From Veillonella sp. (lineage in GTDB: Bacteria > Bacillota_C > Negativicutes > Veillonellales > Veillonellaceae): 6,407 nt of DNA. The stretch covers positions 1-6,407 of the forward strand of contig JAGZGB010000085.1 in assembly GCA_018367495.1 (NCBI GenBank), given 5' to 3'. This document shows, piece after piece, positions 1 to 5,390 of this stretch; position 1 is the first letter of the stretch, and each line of letters starts with the position of its first letter. Below the pieces are notes generated by a model, which was given only the letters and a program-made list of their open reading frames with translations, did not search any database and was not told the origin of the DNA. The position numbers and the translations under genes were made by a program.

Positions 1-16
1 AAAAGGAGGATTCGCA

Positions 17-247
17 ATGAGAAGAGATAGAGGCAGAAAGCCAAGAAGAAAAGTATGCGTTTTCTGTGCAGACCATATCGATCAAATCGACTATAAAGAC
101 GTTGCTAAACTTCGTCGTTTTACGACTGAACGCGGCAAAATCTTACCTCGTCGTATTTCCGGTACTTGCGCAAAACATCAACGCAAATTGACTACATCTA
201 TCAAACGTGCACGTGCAATTGCTTTATTGCCATTCACTGCTGAATAA
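17..247 (+). CDS. rpsR: 30S ribosomal protein S18, zinc-binding (C+) form
   Basis: Small-subunit ribosomal protein S18, which sits on the 30S platform next to S6 and contacts 16S rRNA. The 76-residue length is normal for the family. Seen: a basic N-terminus, the conserved IDYKD block at residues 24-28, [19 protein letters not shown] at 40-58 and the C-terminal [12 protein letters not shown] at 62-73. Cys14, Cys17, Cys51 and His54 form a CxxC...CxxH set, the mark of the zinc-containing C+ version; the E. coli and B. subtilis C- forms lack most of these. The start is fixed by AAGGAGG at 3-9, seven bases before the ATG. In most bacteria rpsR ends an rpsF-ssb-rpsR operon. The upstream genes would lie outside this window, and the terminator at 258-292 fits the end of such an operon. 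The identification is very secure. Confidence 0.97.
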   Translation: MRRDRGRKPRRKVCVFCADHIDQIDYKDVAKLRRFTTERGKILPRRISGTCAKHQRKLTTSIKRARAIALLPFTAE

Positions 248-257
248 TTGATGAATG

Positions 258-292
258 AAGGCGGTACAACCATTTGGTTGTGCTGCCTTTTT
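258..292 (+). terminator. Rho-independent terminator after rpsR
   Basis: A 14-bp stem pairs 258-271 with 276-289 around an ATTT loop (272-275). It is continuous if two G-U pairs are allowed. A run of five T's at 288-292 overlaps the foot of the stem. It begins ten bases after the rpsR stop codon, so it most likely ends the ribosomal protein transcript. Confidence 0.85.
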
Positions 293-301
293 GCTGTAAA
301 T

Positions 302-334
302 AAGAGGAGCTATCCATTGGAGAGTTCCTCTTTT
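302..334 (+). terminator. Second terminator-like hairpin, upstream of the DXS-like gene
   Basis: A 10-bp stem pairs 302-311 (AAGAGGAGCT) with 323-332 (AGTTCCTCTT), with one G-U pair, and is followed by T's to 334. The loop 312-322 can fold a further TCC/GGA. It may be a back-up terminator for rpsR. It could also be a leader hairpin controlling the next gene if a promoter lies ahead of it, but I see no convincing promoter in the few bases between the two hairpins. Confidence 0.6.
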
Positions 335-380
335 GTTATACAGAGCTATATTTTTAAAGATTAGTAACACAAAGCAGATA

Positions 381-387
381 GAAAGGA
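381..387 (+). promoter_or_regulatory. Ribosome binding site that sets the DXS-like start
   Basis: GAAAGGA lies five bases before the ATG at 393. An in-frame TTG at 333 would add 20 residues, but it falls inside the T-run of the hairpin at 302-334, has no ribosome binding site, and would add a stretch not expected in the family. The ATG at 393 is therefore the start. Confidence 0.75.
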
Positions 388-392
388 AACTT

Positions 393-2150
393 ATGAATTT
401 AATTGATATAAAATCTCCAGCCGATTTAAAAGGCTTATCCCTTACTGAATTAACAGATCTAACGGCACAAGCTCGTCAAGCCCTCATGACAAAGGTATCT
501 GAACACGGCGGTCATTTTGGCCCTCCTATGGGTGCAGCGGAAATGATTATGGCGCTGCACTATGTATTTAATTCTCCTGTAGATAAGATTGTCTATGACG
601 TATCTCATCAGTCTTATGTACATAAAATGGTTACAGGTCGTGCCTTAGCATTTTTAGACCAAGATCATTATGATGACGTAACCGGTTATACAGATCCTAC
701 TGAAAGTGAGCACGATTTCTTCAACATTGGTCATACCTCCACATCTATTTCCTTAGCATCTGGTTTAGCAACGGCTCGTAATTTAAAAGGAGATTCTGAA
801 AATATTATCGCTATTATTGGCGATGGTTCTTTGTCTGGAGGTGAAGCATTTGAAGGCCTTGATTATGCAGCCACATTAGATAGCAATATGATTATTATTG
901 TCAATGATAATGACCAATCCATTGCGGAAAATCATGGTGGCTTGTATCGTGGTCTTCGTGAATTACGCGAATCCAATGGTGAAAGCCCTAATAATATTTT
1001 TAAGTCTTTAGACTTAGATTATCGTTTTGTAGCAGCTGGTAATGACTTGGAAACGTTGATTAATGTATTTGAAGAAGTGAAAGATATTGATCATCCTATC
1101 GTGTTGCATGTGGTCACTCAAAAAGGTAAGGGCTATGCTATTGCAGAGCAAAATAAAGAGGCCTTCCACTGGACAATGCCATTTGATTTAGAAACAGGTA
1201 AACTCAAAAAGGAATATCATGGTCCGACCTATACTGGTACAATTGCGGACTATTTGATGGAACAAATTAAAGCAGATCCAACGGTGGTAGCCATTAATGC
1301 GGGTACACCAGGCGGATTTGGTTTTAATGCTAAATGGCGTAAAGAAGCTGGTAAACAATATATCGATGTTGGTATTGCTGAAGAACATGCCATTGCTATG
1401 AGTTCTGGTATTGCTAAAAATGGTGCTAAACCAGTATTCAATGTGTATAGCACATTCTTACAACGTACCTATGACCAATTGGTACAGGATCTTTGTGTGA
1501 ATAATAACAGTGCGGTCATTATCAATCATATGGCATCTGTATATGGCATGAACGATGTAACTCATTTAGGCTTCTTTGATATTCCTATGCTTACAAGCAT
1601 TCCTAATTTAGTATATTTAGTACCTACCAATAATGAAGAGTTATTAGCTATGACTGAATATGCCGTGCATCAGCATGAACATCCTGTAGCTATCCGTGTG
1701 CCGGTAGGTAAGTTTACATCTACTGGTGTGGCTGATACGACGGATTATAGTGTGCTAAATAAATCTGAAATAACTCGTCGTGGTGAAGGTATTGCTTTAT
1801 TAGGTTTAGGTAATTTCTATCATCTAGCTAATCAAGTAGCTGATGAATTGGCTAAAGCTGGCATTAATGCAACTGTAGTAAATCCTAAATTTGCTTCTGG
1901 TCTTGACGAAGAATTACTAGAAGAATTAAAAGCAAACCATTCAGTAGTATTCACACTAGAGGATGGTGTAGTTGAAGGTGGTTGGGGACAACGAGTAGCT
2001 AGCTTCTATGGGCTGGCTGATATGCGTGTTAAAAACTATGGTATTGCTAAAGAGTTCCACGATCGTTATGATGCAAGTAAATTATTATATGAAAATGGAG
2101 TATCTTTAGAACAAATTGTAGAGGATGCAAAACAACTGTTGTCACTTTAA
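393..2150 (+). CDS. Short DXS-like thiamine diphosphate enzyme, substrate uncertain
   Basis: A 585-residue thiamine diphosphate (ThDP) enzyme of the transketolase/DXS type, probably cytosolic. True DXS joins pyruvate and glyceraldehyde 3-phosphate (GAP) to start the MEP isoprenoid pathway. Seen: N-terminal ThDP domain with GGHF (His41), DVSHQSYVHK (69-78), GHTSTS (113-118), and the metal site GDG 143-145 with Asn173; middle domain with IAEEHA (catalytic Glu330), YSTFLQR (352-358) and His391; C-terminal domain from about 445. Aligned by eye to E. coli DXS (about 620 residues), a stretch of about 32 residues after residue 185 is missing. GAP-phosphate residues Arg420 and Arg478 of E. coli become Met380 and Val438, and Asp427 becomes Asn387. 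The fold and cofactor are secure; DXS activity is not. I therefore give no dxs symbol, although automatic annotation will probably call it that. It is transcribed alone, between terminators. Confidence 0.85.
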   Translation: MNLIDIKSPADLKGLSLTELTDLTAQARQALMTKVSEHGGHFGPPMGAAEMIMALHYVFNSPVDKIVYDVSHQSYVHKMVTGRALAFLDQDHYDDVTGYTDPTESEHDFFNIGHTSTSISLASGLATARNLKGDSENIIAIIGDGSLSGGEAFEGLDYAATLDSNMIIIVNDNDQSIAENHGGLYRGLRELRESNGESPNNIFKSLDLDYRFVAAGNDLETLINVFEEVKDIDHPIVLHVVTQKGKGYAIAEQNKEAFHWTMPFDLETGKLKKEYHGPTYTGTIADYLMEQIKADPTVVAINAGTPGGFGFNAKWRKEAGKQYIDVGIAEEHAIAMSSGIAKNGAKPVFNVYSTFLQRTYDQLVQDLCVNNNSAVIINHMASVYGMNDVTHLGFFDIPMLTSIPNLVYLVPTNNEELLAMTEYAVHQHEHPVAIRVPVGKFTSTGVADTTDYSVLNKSEITRRGEGIALLGLGNFYHLANQVADELAKAGINATVVNPKFASGLDEELLEELKANHSVVFTLEDGVVEGGWGQRVASFYGLADMRVKNYGIAKEFHDRYDASKLLYENGVSLEQIVEDAKQLLSL

Positions 2151-2184
2151 TTTTATAAAATTTTAATTAATTAAATTTGCGAAT

Positions 2185-2228
2185 AAAAGCAGTAAACATC
2201 AATGATTATTGAGTGTTTTCTGCTTTTT
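2185..2228 (+). terminator. Rho-independent terminator after the DXS-like gene
   Basis: A long hairpin pairs 2185-2203 with 2208-2227. Its base is AAAAGCAG/CTGCTTTT, followed by one T-T mismatch, AAACA/TGTTT, a one-base bulge and TCAAT/ATTGA, closed by a GATT loop. The 3' arm ends in five T's. It starts 34 bases after the stop codon. Confidence 0.8.
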
Positions 2229-2428
2229 CTGGTGCCTTATAATTTATAAATATATAAAACTTGTTAAAAAAATATAGATTTTTTTCGAATAGGACTATAA
2301 AAATTAGATGAAGTATTATATAATATTACCTACAGTATGTATTACAGTAGAACAAGTTTGTTGTTAATGTACAAAAAAATTATAGTATTATATAAGTAAG
2401 TATTAATGAAAAGGGAGATTGTAAGACG
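2229..2428 (+). promoter_or_regulatory. AT-rich spacer with candidate promoters for the exported protein gene
   Basis: No gene is visible here. Candidate promoters: TGTACA 2368-2373, 17 bases, TATAAG 2391-2396; TTGTTG 2358-2363, 17 bases, TATAGT 2381-2386; and a perfect TATAAT at 2319-2324 whose -35 (TATAAA 2296-2301) is poor. The word AGTATTATATAA occurs twice (2312-2323 and 2384-2395). TACAGTA also occurs twice (2331-2337 and 2343-2349). In DNA this AT-rich, -10-like words arise easily, so the exact promoter is a guess. Confidence 0.4.
2411..2418 (+). promoter_or_regulatory. Ribosome binding site for the TTG start at 2429
   Basis: AAGGGAGA lies ten bases before the TTG, slightly farther than usual. 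No in-frame ATG or GTG sits at a better distance, and only the TTG start gives a complete signal peptide opening with Met-Lys-Lys. The non-ATG start with loose spacing suggests modest translation. Confidence 0.6.
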
Positions 2429-3112
2429 TTGAAAAAAGTATTAACCTTAACATTAGCCTTGGCCATCGTCGCCGGTGGCTATATGTTTGAGGCTAATGGG
2501 GCGGGGGAACAGCCTTCTAAGCAGGCACCGTCCATATCTGAGATAAACATATATACGCCTAAAGAACTCAATGCACGTCAAAAGGATTTGGTTGATATCG
2601 GTCGCTATACAGCATCTGGAGATCAGGGTTCATTGAAAAGTACAATCACCTCCGCTATTGAGCGAGGTACGTTGACACCGCAAGAGGTGAGTATTGCGAT
2701 TCGTCAACTTTACTCTGCTGCTGGCTTAAAGCAAATGAATGCGGCATTGGCTACATTCGATCAATTACGTGAGGAACGCCCTGAGTTTGGTGCTGATTAT
2801 GAAAAAATGGTTCCAAAGCAAACTGGACTTAGTGCTTTATTGGGGAATGGCACTAATGGGGCTCCTTTGGCTAAGGCTAAAAATGAGGACACTAAAGAAG
2901 CGGTTCAGTATAATACATTCCGCATGAAGAAACCTAAACCGCAAAATCGTAATCGTTCACGCCTTGGTAAATTAGACCGTGAGTTAGTTGCTGCTGCAGC
3001 TTTAGGTACGCGTGTAGGCAAAAATAATCTATTCGCTGCATCTGAAAAGAGTTTATCTGAGCTTGGCCTCAGCAAATACCAAATTGAAAATCTTGAAGCT
3101 TTGATTTTCTAA
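2429..3112 (+). CDS. Exported protein with a degenerate CMD/AhpD-like fold
   Basis: A 227-residue protein that I cannot name. Residues 1-25 look like a Sec signal peptide: two lysines, a hydrophobic core at 4-18, and a likely cut near Ala22-Asn-Gly24. There is no lipobox cysteine, so the mature protein should be soluble in the periplasm or outside the cell. Residues 44-113 (PKELNARQKDLVDIGRYTAS, then GTLTPQEVSIAIRQLY and AALATF) resemble by eye the helical repeat of the carboxymuconolactone decarboxylase (CMD)/AhpD superfamily. Residues 182-227 (DRELVAAAALG, then ELGLSKYQIENLEALIF) could be a second half-repeat. A basic, low-complexity linker lies at about 140-181. The protein has no Cys and no His, so AhpD-type CxxC/His chemistry is impossible. 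The TTG start is supported by the signal peptide. It is a single-gene transcript between terminators. The coding call is firm; the fold is tentative. Confidence 0.8.
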   Translation: MKKVLTLTLALAIVAGGYMFEANGAGEQPSKQAPSISEINIYTPKELNARQKDLVDIGRYTASGDQGSLKSTITSAIERGTLTPQEVSIAIRQLYSAAGLKQMNAALATFDQLREERPEFGADYEKMVPKQTGLSALLGNGTNGAPLAKAKNEDTKEAVQYNTFRMKKPKPQNRNRSRLGKLDRELVAAAALGTRVGKNNLFAASEKSLSELGLSKYQIENLEALIF

Positions 3113-3156
3113 ACATAAAAAGACCTACTTCTTGAGAAGTAGGTCTTTTTATGTTT
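3111..3156 (+). terminator. Strong, probably bidirectional terminator (22-bp perfect inverted repeat)
   Basis: Bases 3111-3132 pair perfectly with 3135-3156, with only TG between; sterically the loop is likely TTGA or larger. The core is AAAAAGACCTACTTCT/AGAAGTAGGTCTTTTT. T-rich tails appear on both strands (TTTTT at 3146-3150 on +, AAAAA at 3117-3121 giving T's on -). Its first bases overlap the stop codon (TAA 3110-3112) of the exported protein gene. Confidence 0.92.
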
Positions 3157-3174
3157 TGGAGAAGGGAAATGTAA

Positions 3175-3203
3175 TTGACGTTTAACTCCCCCTTTTCTAT
3201 AAT
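3175..3203 (+). promoter_or_regulatory. Sigma-70/SigA-type promoter for trmB and the SEDS gene
   Basis: TTGACG at 3175-3180, a 17-bp spacer and a perfect TATAAT at 3198-3203 make this the best promoter in the window. Transcription should begin near 3210, leaving a leader of about 65 bases. It lies directly after the terminator of the previous gene, so the downstream pair has its own transcription unit. Confidence 0.85.
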
Positions 3204-3212
3204 TAATAAGAT

Positions 3213-3256
3213 AGGTATATAACCTGTAATAATAGTTATAATTAATGAACATTAAT
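3213..3256 (+). promoter_or_regulatory. Short inverted repeats in the trmB leader
   Basis: Three small inverted repeats lie between the predicted start of transcription and the ribosome binding site: AGGT/ACCT (3213-3216, 3222-3225), TATAAC/GTTATA (3218-3223, 3235-3240) and ATTAATG/CATTAAT (3241-3247, 3250-3256). The last is a perfect 7-2-7 dyad and could be an operator or a weak hairpin. I recognise no known regulator site, and AT-rich sequence gives such dyads by chance. Confidence 0.25.
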
Positions 3257-3275
3257 ATAGATGTAAGGAGAAAGT

Positions 3276-3935
3276 ATGCGTCTTCGTAGAAAACCATGGA
3301 TTGATGAAGCTATCCATGAATATGACTCTCATATCATTTTGTCTGGTCAAGAACAGTATAAGGGCAAATGGCGTGAGTTATTTGTCCATCCTGAACGTCC
3401 ATTATATATGGAACTTGGTACAGGTAAAGGTCGTTTTATTGCAGGTATGTCTGAAGAGTATCCAAATGCTAATTTTGTAGGTTTTGAAGTTCAAATAGGC
3501 GTAATTTATTATGCAGCACAAAAAATCTTTGAAGCAGAGCGAGATAATGCTAAGGTGTCTCTTTTCGATATCGCTGGTATTGAAGAGATTGTAGCACCTG
3601 GTGAAGTAGATCGTTTTTATATCAACTTTTGTGATCCATGGCCTAAAGCAAAACATGCAAAACGTCGTCTCACATATCATACTTTCCTTGACCGTTATGC
3701 TCGTCTTTTAAAAGATGGTGGTGAGGTTCACTTTAAAACTGACAATGAAGGATTATTTATGTTCTCTCTTGAAGAATTTAAAGAATGCGGATGGGAACTT
3801 AAAAATGTAACCTATGATTTACATAGTACAGACCTTCCAAATGTGAAAACTGAGTATGAAGAGAAATTTAGTGCTAAGGGACAACCTATTTTCCGTTTAG
3901 AAGCGATTAAGCCAAAAGTACAAAAGGAGGCTTAA
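3276..3935 (+). CDS. trmB: tRNA (guanine-N7-)-methyltransferase (m7G46)
   Basis: Cytosolic S-adenosylmethionine (SAM)-dependent enzyme that methylates N7 of G46 in the variable loop of many tRNAs. Its 219 residues match the usual bacterial length of about 210-240. Seen: the N-terminal MRLRRKPW...YKGKW region typical of Firmicute TrmB; SAM motif I ELGTGKGRF (46-54); the acidic GFE (69-71) and Asp98; the signature DPWPKAKHAKRRL (120-132) with the catalytic/tRNA-binding Asp120; FKTDNEGL (153-160); and the C-terminal TEYEEKFSAKGQPIFRLE (192-209) that shapes the active site. The ATG is preceded five bases upstream by AAGGAG (3265-3270). It is the first gene after the promoter at 3175-3203, and its last codons carry the ribosome binding site of the next gene. 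Nothing is missing or odd. Confidence 0.97.
   Translation: MRLRRKPWIDEAIHEYDSHIILSGQEQYKGKWRELFVHPERPLYMELGTGKGRFIAGMSEEYPNANFVGFEVQIGVIYYAAQKIFEAERDNAKVSLFDIAGIEEIVAPGEVDRFYINFCDPWPKAKHAKRRLTYHTFLDRYARLLKDGGEVHFKTDNEGLFMFSLEEFKECGWELKNVTYDLHSTDLPNVKTEYEEKFSAKGQPIFRLEAIKPKVQKEA
3922..3930 (+). promoter_or_regulatory. Ribosome binding site of the SEDS gene, inside the end of trmB
   Basis: AAAAGGAGG encodes the last residues of TrmB and sits six bases before the next ATG at 3937. With the TrmB stop at 3933-3935, only one base separates the genes, an arrangement that favours translational coupling. Confidence 0.8.
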
Positions 3936-3936
3936 T

Positions 3937-5280
3937 ATGGAAACACCGAATAAGGGGGATAGTCGGTGGGGCTCATTCTTAAAAAATGATTTACAAGGTA
4001 TGCTTTTACCTATATTGTTAATCACGATTATAGGTAGTGAGAATATCTTTAGTGCCACCTATATTAACTCTATTTATGAAAATACAGGACTTTTAGGGTA
4101 CTTTTCAAAACATATAGGTTTCCTATTTCTTTCAATGGCAATAGGTGTTGTTTTATATCGCTATGATTATAGACAACTACAAAAACCACATATGTTGCAA
4201 CGCATAATGATTGCAACCTTAATAGGTATGGTGTTAGTCCTTGTGGCCGGCTCTGTCATTAATGGTGCACGGCGTTGGATTGTTATCGGTCCTGTATCGA
4301 TACAGCCGTCGGAATTTGCTAAGTTAGCAGCTATTATATGGACATCTGCTAAGTTGAGTACCATGAGAAAATGGGGTAAATCAAGATATAATAATCCACT
4401 AACAAACTTACAAGGTTATGTGAGTGAGCGAGTAGGTTATATGTTGCCAATGTTAGTTTGGCCTATAATCTTTGCGGTCCTAACAATCTTGCAACCAGAT
4501 ATGGGTACTACCGTTTTAATCTTTGGGTTTTCTTTTATACTCATTTATTTAGCGGGCTTTGATGGTCGATTCTTTGGTGGCGCCTTTGCCGTAGCCGGTG
4601 TAATTGGCTTTATTGCAGCTCGTATGTCTCCGTATCGATGGGAACGAATTCAGTCTTGGTTCGATCCATGGCCTCATGCCCAAGATATGGGATATCAAAC
4701 TGTACAAGGACTGTTAGCTGTAGGGTCTGGTGGATTCCTTGGAGAAGGCTTTATGCAAGGTACATCTAAGTACTTTTATTTACCAGAGGCACATACAGAC
4801 TTTGCATTTGCCGTGTGGGCTCAAGAAATGGGTTTCATTGGTGCAGTCTTTGTAGTTCTTTTAGTGGCGACCTTCACATACTTTGGTTTCCGCATTGCGA
4901 ATCGATCCCGTGATGAATTTGGTAAGTGGTTGGCTATGGGGATAACTTTGCTCATCAGTGGACAAGCATTATTTAACATTGCCATGGTTTGTGGGATTAT
5001 GCCTGTAACAGGTGTGCCTTTGCCATTTATTAGTTATGGTGGTTCTTCATTGTTAATGAACTTTATGGCTATAGGTTTGTTAGCTAGTGTTGGTCGTCGT
5101 AATGTAGAAGGGGTTAAACAAGTTGGTACTGCTGAGGCTTTGCCATCTTTACGTGAGGAAACACAAAGCCGATTCAAACCGGCAGCTCCGAAGAGTCCTC
5201 AAAAAACGGAAATGCCTGGTCCATTTAGACCGAGAGAGTCTAAAAAGCCTACTCGTAGACGACCTAGGTCTGAACGTTGA
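3937..5280 (+). CDS. FtsW/RodA/SpoVE-family SEDS peptidoglycan glycosyltransferase
   Basis: Integral membrane protein that polymerises lipid II glycan strands together with a class B penicillin-binding protein. Its 447 residues include about ten membrane segments, the first at about 22-43. Seen: NGARRWI (109-115), QPSEFAKLA (123-131), QPDMGT (186-191), GYQTVQ (252-257), GSGG (263-266), YLPEAHTDF (281-289) and PVTGVPLPFISYGGSSL (356-372). Asp288 in the HTDF motif matches the catalytic Asp of RodA and FtsW. GYQ rather than GYN before the GSGG motif, and YLPEAHTDF, lean towards FtsW/SpoVE rather than RodA, but context cannot settle division versus elongation, so no symbol is given. A basic, proline-rich cytoplasmic tail of about 60 residues (387-447) follows the last membrane segment. 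It is cotranscribed with trmB. No division or cell-wall cluster is visible around it. Confidence 0.93.
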   Translation: METPNKGDSRWGSFLKNDLQGMLLPILLITIIGSENIFSATYINSIYENTGLLGYFSKHIGFLFLSMAIGVVLYRYDYRQLQKPHMLQRIMIATLIGMVLVLVAGSVINGARRWIVIGPVSIQPSEFAKLAAIIWTSAKLSTMRKWGKSRYNNPLTNLQGYVSERVGYMLPMLVWPIIFAVLTILQPDMGTTVLIFGFSFILIYLAGFDGRFFGGAFAVAGVIGFIAARMSPYRWERIQSWFDPWPHAQDMGYQTVQGLLAVGSGGFLGEGFMQGTSKYFYLPEAHTDFAFAVWAQEMGFIGAVFVVLLVATFTYFGFRIANRSRDEFGKWLAMGITLLISGQALFNIAMVCGIMPVTGVPLPFISYGGSSLLMNFMAIGLLASVGRRNVEGVKQVGTAEALPSLREETQSRFKPAAPKSPQKTEMPGPFRPRESKKPTRRRPRSER

Positions 5281-5283
5281 TAT

Positions 5284-5313
5284 TTAACTTATGTAGTATA
5301 AGGTGAATATATT
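5284..5313 (+). promoter_or_regulatory. Weak candidate promoter for uraA
   Basis: TTAACT at 5284-5289, an 18-bp spacer and TATATT at 5308-5313 give a modest match. The 110-base gap after the SEDS gene contains no terminator, so uraA may also be read from upstream. The dyad CTCTTAAGAG at 5335-5344 has no room for a loop and no T-run. Confidence 0.25.
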
Positions 5314-5390
5314 TAGTGTGGATTTATATAGCATCTCTTAAGAGGTTCTGTATAAATGCAACGTACTTGTATTGTGTGTGAGGAGAAAAA

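Noticed and set aside
333..392. A 20-residue N-terminal extension of the DXS-like protein from TTG at 333
   Set aside because: The TTG is inside a hairpin T-run with no ribosome binding site, while ATG 393 has GAAAGGA at the right distance and begins at the usual family N-terminus.
1188..1453. Minus-strand open frames within the DXS-like gene
   Set aside because: They lie wholly inside a well-recognised gene, show no family motifs, and have no ribosome binding site; they are antisense shadows.
3109..3297. Minus-strand 62-residue open frame over the trmB promoter
   Set aside because: It reads through a terminator hairpin and AT-rich leader, its composition is low-complexity (Tyr/Asn/Leu), and it resembles no protein I know.
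5281..5390. A PyrR-type attenuator or riboswitch ahead of uraA
   Set aside because: The gap is only 110 bases with no terminator hairpin, and I could not match a PyrR-binding loop. CTCTTAAGAG at 5335-5344 is a palindrome without a loop.
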